This document shows positions 13,978 to 20,721 of a stretch of DNA of 29,787 nucleotides, piece by piece. The notes under the pieces are model-generated. The model was given only the letters and a program-made list of their open reading frames with translations, did no database searches and was not told the DNA's origin. The first letter of the stretch is position 1. Each line of letters opens with the position of its first letter. The stretch comes from a virus: positions 1-29,787 of IMG/VR virus record IMGVR_UViG_3300034095_000462. One strand, 5' to 3'. Position numbers and translations under genes: made by a program.

Positions 13978-13984
13978 GGTTGAT
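13978..13984 (-). promoter_or_regulatory. GGTTGAT motif, copy 4
   Basis: GTAG precedes GGTTGAT on the plus strand, and TTATTATG lies just before, as TTATTATA does at copy 2. It is only about 27 bases from the ATG at 13951. If it is a promoter element the leader is very short, or it may be an operator. Confidence 0.45.
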
Positions 13985-14030
13985 CATTTTTTCACTAGAA
14001 AAAATGTTATAGTTATATTACATATGCAAT

Positions 14031-14106
14031 ATGTGGTTGAGCAAGCATGGGGGGTGGAGGCCTGACGCGCGGGGCGGGGGGTTGCTCTACTAGGGGATCT
14101 CCACAT
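14031..14106. other. G-rich nested inverted repeat at the divergent switch
   Basis: Two nested stems, ATGTGG (14031-14036) with CCACAT (14101-14106) and GAGCAA (14039-14044) with TTGCTC (14082-14087), enclose runs of six, four and six G (14049-14054, 14071-14074, 14076-14081). A fourth run of four G is at 14093-14096. Four G-runs on one strand can form a G-quadruplex. The rest of the genome is AT-rich, so this is striking. It lies where transcription diverges, and replication origin or control region are possible roles. The remainder of 13985-14254 holds no gene; I see only further G-runs near 14200. Confidence 0.6.
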
Positions 14107-14254
14107 CTCACTACATATACAGGCCCTAAATACCGTAAGTATATATTAGTGAATCTCTCACAGCAATATTACCATGGGGTAAGTTACTACTTGGTAACAT
14201 GAGGGGGGGTTCTTATACATCATGAAATTTTTATAAAAAATTTTTTATCTATAG

Positions 14255-14284
14255 TTGTGCTATAAGAAATGTTGTATATATTTG
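14255..14284 (+). promoter_or_regulatory. Bacteroidota-type promoter
   Basis: TATATTTG (14277-14284) matches the TAnnTTTG -7 box and TTG (14255-14257) lies 19 bases upstream, as expected for the -33 element. Transcription would start near 14288-14292, giving the short RNA that ends at 14359 and, by read-through, the tRNA. Confidence 0.7.
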
Positions 14285-14287
14285 CTC

Positions 14288-14359
14288 TGTCGTTTAGGTG
14301 CTGTTTCCGCAAATCCTAGTATGTTGTGTAGCCCTGGTGTAAAATCCCAGGGCTTTTTT
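14288..14359 (+). ncRNA. Short promoter-to-terminator RNA
   Basis: A transcript of about 70 bases is bounded by a good promoter and a good terminator and has no gene inside. It could be a free small RNA. Alternatively it is an attenuator controlling read-through into tRNA-Asn, nine bases beyond its U-tract. Confidence 0.5.
14330..14359 (+). terminator. Terminator upstream of tRNA-Asn
   Basis: AGCCCTGG (14330-14337) pairs with CCAGGGCT (14347-14354), followed by six T (14354-14359). It is a canonical intrinsic terminator. Confidence 0.85.
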
Positions 14360-14367
14360 ACAGAACC

Positions 14368-14441
14368 GCTTTTTTAGCTCAGTTGGTTAGAGCACTAGAC
14401 TGTTAATCTGGGGGTCCTAGGTTCGAGCCCTAGAAAAAGCG
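14368..14441 (+). tRNA. tRNA-Asn (GTT)
   Basis: All four arms are present: acceptor GCTTTTT (14368-14374) with AAAAAGC (14434-14440), D-arm AGCTCAGTTGGTTAGAGC, anticodon loop CTGTTAA with GTT at 14402-14404, and T-arm CTAGG-TTCGAGC-CCTAG. The CCA end is not encoded. It is the only tRNA I find in the window. It may offset codon-use differences or replace a host tRNA cut during defence; both are inference. Confidence 0.97.
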
Positions 14442-14599
14442 CAACTTCCCCCCTGTGGATAGTATCCATAGGCCAATGTACCAGGTAAGCATACCGTAAG
14501 AACTGCTCACTAGATCTGGTCTTCTCTGCGCAGGAAAGTGAATGTGCACTAAGTCTGGTTGACGAACCCCACTTAGTCAGTCATATAACTGTTTGCAAC
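14442..14599 (+). ncRNA. Structured RNA downstream of tRNA-Asn
   Basis: No gene fits between the tRNA and the terminator at 14600-14645. Helices include CTGTGGA/TCCATAG near 14455-14473, ACCAG/CTGGT near 14481-14521, and ACTAAGT/ACTTAGT near 14549-14578 with an inner GGTT-GACG-AACC. It may be a co-transcribed small RNA released by processing of the tRNA 3' end. Confidence 0.5.
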
Positions 14600-14645
14600 A
14601 CCCAGGAAAGTTTCTCTGATCAAGAATTACTTCCTGGGTTTTTTA
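14600..14645 (+). terminator. Terminator of the tRNA transcript
   Basis: ACCCAGGAA (14600-14608) pairs perfectly with TTCCTGGGT (14631-14639) and is followed by TTTTTT. The nine-pair stem has a 22-base loop. Confidence 0.8.
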
Positions 14646-14659
14646 TTTAAAATAATTCA

Positions 14660-14667
14660 TATATTTG
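14660..14667 (+). promoter_or_regulatory. TAnnTTTG box of the accessory operon
   Basis: TATATTTG lies 20 bases before the ATG at 14687 and just beyond a terminator. A clear TTTG -33 element is missing; only a T-run is at that distance. It would start the operon 14687-16422 with a short leader. Confidence 0.55.
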
Positions 14668-14686
14668 TGGAACCAACAAACTAAGT

Positions 14687-14917
14687 ATGAGTAAGAGTAA
14701 AAAAAAGGAACCTATAGTCCTTGTAGAAATCAGTATTAATTTAGAAGATAAATTTGAGATCAGACTCCAGAGAGTTGATAAATCTACTATTCCAGTTATA
14801 GTAGGGTTATTAGAAAAGGTAAAGTTTGATTTACTTGCTAGAGACTATGATGAAGATGGTGCTATAGAAGAAGACGCACTTCCCGTAAATTTTATGAATA
14901 ATAAATTTGACGCGTGA
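14687..14917 (+). CDS. Small acidic hypothetical protein
   Basis: The 76-residue product starts MSKSKKKEPIVLVEISINLE, has alternating strands then a helix, and an acidic segment (DYDEDGAIEEDA). It is the first gene of the accessory operon that includes the sponge candidate and GroES. No family is recognised. Confidence 0.65.
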   Translation: MSKSKKKEPIVLVEISINLEDKFEIRLQRVDKSTIPVIVGLLEKVKFDLLARDYDEDGAIEEDALPVNFMNNKFDA

Positions 14918-15201
14918 TGATTGAAAGATATATGAGTAAACCTGCATATGTTGATGTATTAAAATATGTAGATGATGAAAGAGATTCTGTGTTTGCTTTT
15001 GCAAATGGTAAAGCAGAGTTTATCATACCGGTAAACACAAAACAGTTGACATTATATGTGCATACTGATATGGGCCCTAAGAAGTGTAATCCTAATGATT
15101 ATATTGTAAAGGATACTGAAGGTACCTTGAGTGTATTAACAGAAGAACAATTAGAGGGTCTTTTTTTAAAAGTAAAGAAAACAGAAAGTAAATTGATATG
15201 A
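14917..15201 (+). CDS. Small phage protein with D-Y-I-V-K motif
   Basis: The 94-residue product starts MIERYMSKPAYVDVLKYVDD. A GTG one codon earlier is possible, but the ATG at 14917 shares a base with the previous stop (TGATG). The pattern (KPxxVxxxKY ... NDYIVKDTEGTLSVLTEEQL) resembles common phage proteins with 'GDWIIKGVxGExYPxxPDxF', whose function is unknown. It ends in an ATGA overlap with the next small gene. Confidence 0.7.
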   Translation: MIERYMSKPAYVDVLKYVDDERDSVFAFANGKAEFIIPVNTKQLTLYVHTDMGPKKCNPNDYIVKDTEGTLSVLTEEQLEGLFLKVKKTESKLI

Positions 15202-15281
15202 GTAAAACAAGTAACAAATCAAGATTAGAAGCTTTGAAAGCATGGCTTCAATGGTTAACAATAACTAAAAACAAAAAGTAA
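15198..15281 (+). CDS. 27-residue microprotein
   Basis: The frame encodes MSKTSNKSRLEALKAWLQWL plus a basic tail. It is locked between its neighbours by an ATGA overlap at the start and a TAATG overlap at the end, the classic sign of translational coupling. The middle forms an amphipathic Trp-bearing helix. Function is unknown. If it is not made as a protein, it may still serve to couple translation of the sponge gene. Confidence 0.5.
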   Translation: MSKTSNKSRLEALKAWLQWLTITKNKK

Positions 15282-15556
15282 TGAGTGAAACAGTAGTAAG
15301 TATTCCAGAAGTAATTGGAATGAATGAAGCTAAGGTACTTTCATTTGGTGAACAGTTAGTAGGGATTGAGTTCAATCCATCTAATGATGCTGGTGTAGCT
15401 AAAGTAAAAGAATTATGTGCTGAGATAGCTAATATCTTAAAAGACTCTTATCAAGAGGGTCCAGGAAACCCAGTTAAAAGTTTATTGTTTGACCACGCAG
15501 TTGGTGAATTAATAAGTGCCCAGATGGCAGTAGTAAAAGTAATTACGTTTAAATAA
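15281..15556 (+). CDS. Acb2/Tad1-like cyclic-nucleotide sponge (candidate anti-defence)
   Basis: The 91-residue protein has a small two-helix plan. A conserved GIEFNPSNDAGVAKVKEL block (FNPSND at 31-36) leads into the first helix. The C-terminal helix ends AQMAVVKVITFK (80-91). This matches, from memory, the Acb2/Tad1 hairpin family, whose founders bind cyclic oligonucleotides or cyclic ADP-ribose signals and so block CBASS and Thoeris. Most relatives have AQMW at the place where this one has AQMA. It lies in an operon with GroES and DUF3310. Confidence 0.65.
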   Translation: MSETVVSIPEVIGMNEAKVLSFGEQLVGIEFNPSNDAGVAKVKELCAEIANILKDSYQEGPGNPVKSLLFDHAVGELISAQMAVVKVITFK

Positions 15557-15564
15557 AAAGAAAG

Positions 15565-15840
15565 ATGAGACTATTAGGAAAAAGAATCTTGATTAACATT
15601 CCCGTTATTGAGAAAGCAGTAATTGAGTTAAGCCCTATGCAAGAAGCAGAGCGCGAAAAAGAAGCAATTCAAAAATGGACTGAATTAGAAATTCATGCTG
15701 TGGGAGATGAAGTAGAGAAAGTAAAAGCTGGGGACAAAGTATATGTACAAGCTTTTGGATTGGAGTCTGCTGAAAAAATCATGATTGGTTCAGAGCTGAA
15801 GTTATTAGTAAAAGAGTTTGACATTGCAATAGTGTATTAA
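15565..15840 (+). CDS. groES: GroES-like co-chaperonin
   Basis: The 91-residue protein follows the Cpn10 plan: RLLGKRILINIPVIEKAV, a central mobile-loop region, EIHAVGDEVEKVKAGDKVYV, and LKLLVKEFDIAIVY at the end. Phage co-chaperonins such as T4 gp31 replace host GroES so that GroEL can fold the capsid protein. No phage GroEL is visible, so it would work with host GroEL. The mobile loop is charged (EAEREKEAIQKW) and lacks the usual IVL tripeptide, so the GroEL contact may differ. Confidence 0.8.
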   Translation: MRLLGKRILINIPVIEKAVIELSPMQEAEREKEAIQKWTELEIHAVGDEVEKVKAGDKVYVQAFGLESAEKIMIGSELKLLVKEFDIAIVY

Positions 15841-15841
15841 T

Positions 15842-16219
15842 ATGAATGAGTTGCGTTACGGAGATTATAATAAATCAATTATGAAAGGTTTGAAAAAAGA
15901 GAATGTATCCGCTACACAAGAACCTAAGTGGGTTGATCCACAAGAGTACAATAAAAACATATTGGATAAAATGCCTAAATGGACTAACATTACTTCTCCT
16001 ACAGAACAACCAGATGCATTAAGACCTAAACATTACGGTGGAGCTGATAGTACGTATGAAGTATTTAAAGTATTAGAAGCTTGGAATCTTGATAAAGATT
16101 TCTATTTAGGAAATGTTATTAAGTATGTTGCGAGAGCTGGTAAAAAAAATTCTGCAAAAGAAAAAGAGGATTTACAAAAAGCTTTAGTATATTTACAGCG
16201 TAGAATTGATAGTTTATGA
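15842..16219 (+). CDS. DUF3310 protein
   Basis: The 125-residue protein has a disordered N-terminal half and a C-terminal DUF3310 domain: RPKHYGG at 61-67, EVFKVLEAWNLDKDFYLGN, and NVIKYVARAGKKNSAKEKED. DUF3310 (SaV-like) occurs in many phages next to nucleotide-metabolism genes. Its biochemical role is unproven. It overlaps the next gene by four bases. Confidence 0.9.
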   Translation: MNELRYGDYNKSIMKGLKKENVSATQEPKWVDPQEYNKNILDKMPKWTNITSPTEQPDALRPKHYGGADSTYEVFKVLEAWNLDKDFYLGNVIKYVARAGKKNSAKEKEDLQKALVYLQRRIDSL

Positions 16220-16422
16220 TTATTGTTTGTTTACTTATTGGTGTAATTATTATATATATACTGTATGGATTACAAAATTCTTGGCGTATGCCTATATACA
16301 ATAAAGTATATAACATGTGGCAAGAAGATACCGAGAAAGTAACTAAAGCTAACTTAGCAATAATTATAATGTGTTTTATATCATTTCTTCTAGGTGTTAT
16401 TTCTAACATGATGATTAATTAA
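16216..16422 (+). CDS. Small two-pass membrane protein
   Basis: This 68-residue protein has two hydrophobic segments (MIIVCLLIGVIIIYILYGL and ANLAIIIMCFISFLLGVI) joined by a charged loop. It ends the accessory operon in an ATGA overlap and is followed by a terminator. It could be an exclusion or membrane-modifying protein. The holin candidate at 26550 is a different gene. Confidence 0.65.
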   Translation: MIIVCLLIGVIIIYILYGLQNSWRMPIYNKVYNMWQEDTEKVTKANLAIIIMCFISFLLGVISNMMIN

Positions 16423-16440
16423 ATTTTTTATTTATATAAA

Positions 16441-16472
16441 AGGGCCCTGGTTTTTACTAGGGCTTTTTTTTG
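16441..16472 (+). terminator. Terminator of the accessory operon
   Basis: GCCCTGG (16444-16450) pairs with CTAGGGC (16457-16463), with one G-U pair, followed by eight T (16464-16471). Confidence 0.85.
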
Positions 16473-16485
16473 TGAAATTTTTTTT

Positions 16486-16496
16486 GTATATTATTA
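16486..16496 (+). promoter_or_regulatory. Candidate phage late promoter, site 1
   Basis: GTATATTATTA preceded by TTTTTTTT, 38 bases before the ATG at 16524 and just after a terminator. The same word recurs at equal distance before other structural and lysis genes. Confidence 0.55.
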
Positions 16497-16523
16497 ATAG
16501 TATTTATAGTTAAATAAAAAAGC

Positions 16524-16820
16524 ATGGACATATTAAATTGGTTGCACTGGAAAAAAGCAGGAAGAATTGTTTCTTCAGTAAGTGACAATGCATTAATTGC
16601 AGTAGGAGAACCTGATCCAAAAAGAGATGATAAGTATTTGACCGTTGCTATTAAGAAAGCAGATCTTTTACCTACAATACCAAGATTTCCTAACTATGCA
16701 GATAATACTTTGGCAACTGCGGCTATACCTGATGGTGTTCCCTTACCAGGTATGATATACTTTAATACTACTACCGATCAGTTAAAAGTATATAACGGAT
16801 CAGTATGGCAAACAGTTTAA
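16524..16820 (+). CDS. Small structural protein before the repeat fibre
   Basis: The 98-residue protein starts MDILNWLHWKKAGRIVSSVS and ends with GMIYFNTTTDQLKVYNGSVW, a block typical of phage tail-fibre and baseplate-adaptor proteins. It probably helps attach the large fibre encoded next, 26 bases downstream. It heads the late unit driven by the promoter candidate at 16486. Confidence 0.65.
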   Translation: MDILNWLHWKKAGRIVSSVSDNALIAVGEPDPKRDDKYLTVAIKKADLLPTIPRFPNYADNTLATAAIPDGVPLPGMIYFNTTTDQLKVYNGSVWQTV

Positions 16821-16846
16821 TTTAATCAATATTAAAAAAAATAGAC

Positions 16847-19780
16847 ATGAGTTTTACAGGACAATTTAATTTTGGGTACCCAATAACGGCCCACAATATA
16901 ATAACAACAGTACCAGATAATGCTGTGTTACCTTTATCATTAGGCAGCAGTTTACAAGGTAATACATTAGGTGTAACTTTTGCAGATTTAAAATCTCAAA
17001 TTTCTATTATTCCTGAATGGGGAACTATTATAGGAAACATTAATGATCAGAATGATTTAATGAACATAATTAATGGTAAACAACCTTTATTATTTTCAGG
17101 TAGTAATATTAAAACTATTAACGGTAGCTCAATATTAGGAGGAGGTAACCTTACAGTAGGTGTAACTGATGGTGATAAAGGAGATGTAACAGTATCTGGT
17201 AATGGTGGAACTTGGACAGTTGATAATTTACCACAATCTAGAATAAACAATTTAACATCAGACTTAGCTGGAAAACAAGCTACTCTTACATCAGGTTCTA
17301 ATATTAAAACCATTAATGGTTCTAGTATATTAGGTTCTGGAGATTTAACAGTGGGATTACCAAGTTTTATTCAGTATAACACAAGTGAAGTAACTGTTTG
17401 GAATAACGGAAAAGGAAACATTGTTGGTAATACTGCATATGGTATGCAGGCTTTTAGAGTCAATACAACAGGTTTCAATAATACTGTATATGGTTATGAA
17501 GCAATGTCACAAAACACTACAGGGGCAGTAAACACTGCTATTGGTAGATCTGCTTTATCTGGAAATACATCTGGTCAAAATAATATTGCAATTGGTTTTG
17601 GAGCGGTTTCAGCCTCACAAACTGTATCAAGAAATATAGGAATAGGTAATAATACATTACAGGTAAATACTTTAAGTTCTGATTTAGTAGCTATTGGTAA
17701 TTACGCATTAGGAAGTTTTAACGCAGCAAGTGGTGCTAATACAGCTGTAGGTACTGATAGTATGAGGAATACAACTACAGGTGTAAATAATACAGCACTA
17801 GGTAATCAAACAATGTATTATAATACAACTGGTGCAGATAATGTTTCAATTGGTAAACAAGTATTACAAAATAATACAACTGGTGTACAAAATACAGCAG
17901 TTGGTAGTAACTCTTTGTATAGTAATACTATAGGTTCTTTTAATAGTGCCTTTGGTTATAGAACAGCATATTCTAATACAACAGGAAATTATAATAGTGT
18001 ATTTGGTTTTTCTGCATTGTATTATAACACTACCGGAAATTACAATAGTGCCGTTGGTTATCAAGCATTGAGAAATAATACTATAGGTGAAAATAATACG
18101 GCAGTAGGTAATAATGCATTACTAAATAATACTACTGGTGGAAATAATACAGCAGTCGGTAATCAAGCATTATATAGTAATACTACAGGTAATATTAATA
18201 CAGCATTGGGAACTAGTGCATTATATTCTAATACAACTGGTAGATTAAATACAGCAGTTGGAGATGGTGCTTTAGGATCAAATACTACAGGTGAAGAAAA
18301 TGTTGGTGTAGGTAGAGGAGCATTATCTACAAATACTACTGCTAATAGAAATACAGCAGTTGGTAATGCAGCTTTACAAAATAATACTACTGGAACACGT
18401 AATGTAGCAATTGGTACAGTTTCTTTATTAAATAATACAACCGGTATTGATAATATTGCAATAGGTGAAAGTGCTGTAGTAACTAATACTACAGGTTCAT
18501 CTAAAATTGGTATTGGTAAATCAGCTTTATATAATAATACTGCAGGTAGTAATATTATAGCTATAGGTAGTAGCGCATTAGCTAGTGATATAAATGGTTA
18601 TAGTTCAGTTGCAATTGGAACAGCTGTTGCTGGAGGAACGGCATCTTTTGGATATAACAATGTTGCTATAGGTCTTGAAACTATGTTTGCTAATACAGGT
18701 AATCATAATATTGGAATTGGTAATGAAGCACTAAGAAACTCTACAAGTAATAATAATATTGCTATAGGACATCAAGTATTGCGATTAAGTACAACAGGTA
18801 ATTCAAATGTTGGTGTAGGATATCAAGTATTAACTAATAGTACTACAGCAAATGAAAACACTGGTGTAGGTAATAGAAGTTTAAAGAATACCACAACAGG
18901 TAATGAAAATACAGCTGCTGGTTCATTTGCATTACAAAATAATACCAGTGGTAGTTCTAATACTGCAGTTGGTAGAAGTAGTTTAGGTGCTAATACTACA
19001 GGTCTTCAAAATACAGCTGTAGGTGCTGGTGTTTTAGCTTCTAACACAACGGGTGGTAACAATATAGCATTAGGTTTAAGTACTATGCAATTTAATACTA
19101 CTGGTAGTTTTAATACAGCTGTTGGTTTTGAAGCTTTAAAAGTTAATACAACAGGTGACGAAAGTGTTGCGTTTGGCGCATATAGTTTAACTGCTTTTAA
19201 TAATGGAGTAGGTTATAATACAGCAATTGGTTATAAATCATTAACTACGGCAACTACAGGTACTAATAATACAGCTGTTGGTCATGAATCTCTTAAATTA
19301 ACTACAACAGGTGCTTATAATACAGCTATTGGTAAAAGTGCCTTACAATCTAATACTACAGCTGCCAATAATGTAGCAATTGGTTTTAATGCTGCTACTT
19401 CTAATACTACTGGAGTAACTAATACTGCTGTTGGTAGTCAATCTTTAAGTGCAAATACTACAGGTAATAGTAATACAGCAATAGGAAGTAGAACATTAGT
19501 TTCTAATACAACTGGGTTTAACAATATTGCAATTGGTGCCAATTCATTACAAGCTAATACCACTGGGGCAGGAAATATTGCACTTGGGATAGACTGTTAT
19601 AGTGGAAATTTTAATAGTTCTATAATTATTGGTACAAGTGCAACAGCAACAGCAGATAATCAATTTGTGGTTGGTTCAGCAACATTTCCTGCAGGAACCG
19701 TAACAACAGAAAGTTTATTATCAACAAAAACATGGACTGTTAAAATTAATGGAACAGTTCAGAAAATTTTATTAGCTTAG
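16847..19780 (+). CDS. Large tail fibre/adhesin with about 40 17-residue repeats
   Basis: The 977-residue protein has an N-terminal head (MSFTGQFNFGYPITAHNI), two copies of IKTINGSSILGxGxLTVG (about residues 85-175), then a long array from about residue 195. The repeat is NTAVGxxALxxNTTGxx, 17 residues, close to the beta-roll stalks of trimeric adhesins and phage fibres. A C-terminal cap (NQFVVGSATFP then TWTVKINGTVQKILLA) follows. No S74 autoprotease domain is present. The fibre probably forms a long trimeric stalk for host contact. Confidence 0.9.
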   Translation: MSFTGQFNFGYPITAHNIITTVPDNAVLPLSLGSSLQGNTLGVTFADLKSQISIIPEWGTIIGNINDQNDLMNIINGKQPLLFSGSNIKTINGSSILGGGNLTVGVTDGDKGDVTVSGNGGTWTVDNLPQSRINNLTSDLAGKQATLTSGSNIKTINGSSILGSGDLTVGLPSFIQYNTSEVTVWNNGKGNIVGNTAYGMQAFRVNTTGFNNTVYGYEAMSQNTTGAVNTAIGRSALSGNTSGQNNIAIGFGAVSASQTVSRNIGIGNNTLQVNTLSSDLVAIGNYALGSFNAASGANTAVGTDSMRNTTTGVNNTALGNQTMYYNTTGADNVSIGKQVLQNNTTGVQNTAVGSNSLYSNTIGSFNSAFGYRTAYSNTTGNYNSVFGFSALYYNTTGNYNSAVGYQALRNNTIGENNTAVGNNALLNNTTGGNNTAVGNQALYSNTTGNINTALGTSALYSNTTGRLNTAVGDGALGSNTTGEENVGVGRGALSTNTTANRNTAVGNAALQNNTTGTRNVAIGTVSLLNNTTGIDNIAIGESAVVTNTTGSSKIGIGKSALYNNTAGSNIIAIGSSALASDINGYSSVAIGTAVAGGTASFGYNNVAIGLETMFANTGNHNIGIGNEALRNSTSNNNIAIGHQVLRLSTTGNSNVGVGYQVLTNSTTANENTGVGNRSLKNTTTGNENTAAGSFALQNNTSGSSNTAVGRSSLGANTTGLQNTAVGAGVLASNTTGGNNIALGLSTMQFNTTGSFNTAVGFEALKVNTTGDESVAFGAYSLTAFNNGVGYNTAIGYKSLTTATTGTNNTAVGHESLKLTTTGAYNTAIGKSALQSNTTAANNVAIGFNAATSNTTGVTNTAVGSQSLSANTTGNSNTAIGSRTLVSNTTGFNNIAIGANSLQANTTGAGNIALGIDCYSGNFNSSIIIGTSATATADNQFVVGSATFPAGTVTTESLLSTKTWTVKINGTVQKILLA
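17430..19610 (+). repeat. Degenerate 51-base tandem repeat array
   Basis: The DNA coding the fibre stalk repeats every 51 bases (17 codons), about 40 times, with AATAC-AGC-GTTGGT and AAT-ACTACAGGT as recurring words. Similarity between units is strong in protein and partial in DNA. Recombination between units could change fibre length. Confidence 0.85.
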
Positions 19781-19803
19781 TAATAATTTAAAATCAAAAT
19801 AAA

Positions 19804-20043
19804 ATGTCAGAAGAAACAAAAATTGTAGAAGAAGTAACAGCTGAACAAGCAGCAAGATCTGTATTAGCAGCTTACGACAGTGTAGCTTTAATTGCTGAAT
19901 TAAAAGCTAAACCAGAATTAACTGAAGAAGAAACTGCAACTATTGGGCGCAATGAAGAGCATTTGAGAATTATGCTTGCAAAAGAATGGTTTGCTGAAGA
20001 ATTAACTCCAGCGCAAAAAACTGAATTGGAAGCATTGGTTTAA
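19804..20043 (+). CDS. Small acidic helical protein after the fibre
   Basis: The 79-residue protein (starts MSEETKIVEEVTAEQAARSV) is rich in Glu and Ala, predicted all-helical, and ends in LTPAQKTELEAL. Small helical proteins of this kind often follow fibre genes as chaperones or tail-fibre assembly helpers. That role here is inference from position. Confidence 0.65.
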   Translation: MSEETKIVEEVTAEQAARSVLAAYDSVALIAELKAKPELTEEETATIGRNEEHLRIMLAKEWFAEELTPAQKTELEALV

Positions 20044-20053
20044 AGTTTAAATT

Positions 20054-20066
20054 TTATATATTTACA
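20054..20066 (+). promoter_or_regulatory. Weak late-promoter-like site
   Basis: TTATATATTTACA lies about 36 bases before the ATG at 20090. It departs from the GTATATTAyTA word, but the distance fits the other sites. Low confidence. Confidence 0.25.
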
Positions 20067-20089
20067 CAATAAACCAAATAAATTTAACT

Positions 20090-20254
20090 ATGAATCCAAT
20101 TGAAGCAGTACAGGTATTAGAGCAAGCATTAAATGCAGCTAACTTAAAAGGTGTGTTTTCATTAGCAGATGCTAACAAAGTGTTAGTAGCATTGAATACA
20201 ATTCACAACTTAGAGGAAGTAAAAGCTTCTATTCCGGAATTAGTAACTGAGTAA
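20090..20254 (+). CDS. 54-residue helical protein
   Basis: The frame encodes MNPIEAVQVLEQALNAANLK, then GVFSLADANKVLVALNTIH, and ends IPELVTE. It is all-helical with regular hydrophobic spacing. It follows the previous small acidic gene and ends just before a terminator. Its codon use and a 46-base leader argue that it is real. Role unknown, perhaps a virion or assembly factor. Confidence 0.65.
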   Translation: MNPIEAVQVLEQALNAANLKGVFSLADANKVLVALNTIHNLEEVKASIPELVTE

Positions 20255-20273
20255 TTCCTACAGTAAATTCTTA

Positions 20274-20302
20274 AACCCTAGATTAACTTCTAGGGTTTTT
20301 TG
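20274..20302 (+). terminator. Terminator of the first fibre unit
   Basis: AACCCTAGA (20274-20282) pairs with TCTAGGGTT (20289-20297), followed by TTTTTTG. Confidence 0.85.
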
Positions 20303-20321
20303 TTTTTCTTATTTTTTTTAA

Positions 20322-20332
20322 GTATATTACTA
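20322..20332 (+). promoter_or_regulatory. Candidate phage late promoter, site 2
   Basis: GTATATTACTA preceded by a T-run, 32 bases before the ATG at 20354 and directly after a terminator. Confidence 0.5.
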
Positions 20333-20353
20333 TATAGTCTAAATATTTATATC

Positions 20354-20719
20354 ATGTCAATAGGAAATTTAAAAGATACCGGAAATCAAGGAAATAATTT
20401 TCCATATCAAATGAAAACATTACTGGGTCTTCAACAAATAGTAGATGGTATTTCTGGTATTGCGCCTCCTGGTGGAGCTGCTACAGAAACAACTCTCTTA
20501 ATAGTTGAGGCATATGTAGAAATAATTAAGAAAAATTCTATATCTAAAATAGGCAGGATCCAAGGATCAGCAAATTATAATAGAGTTTTAGCTTACAATG
20601 TTAATAATGATGTGACAAGTGTTACTCATACTGGAACTACTGAGTATGGTGTAGAAACTATTATTGAAACACTCAGTTATGATGAAAATAGAAATGTAAC
20701 AGAAATTCAATACTCATAA
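20354..20719 (+). CDS. Putative structural protein
   Basis: The 121-residue product starts MSIGNLKDTGNQGNNFPYQM. The frame is open to 20300, but the extra part would lie over the terminator and promoter candidate. It has an Ala/Thr helix (GGAATETTLLIVEAYVEII) and a beta-rich C-terminus. The location among fibre genes suggests a tail component. Confidence 0.65.
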   Translation: MSIGNLKDTGNQGNNFPYQMKTLLGLQQIVDGISGIAPPGGAATETTLLIVEAYVEIIKKNSISKIGRIQGSANYNRVLAYNVNNDVTSVTHTGTTEYGVETIIETLSYDENRNVTEIQYS

Positions 20720-20721
20720 TT

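Noticed and set aside
14368-14441. Phage attachment site in a tRNA
   Set aside because: The tRNA is complete and no integrase is in the window; the gene set suggests a lytic or carrier-state crAss-like phage.
17047-17313. Minus-strand frames within the repeat fibre
   Set aside because: They are shadows created by the repeat codons and have no start signals.
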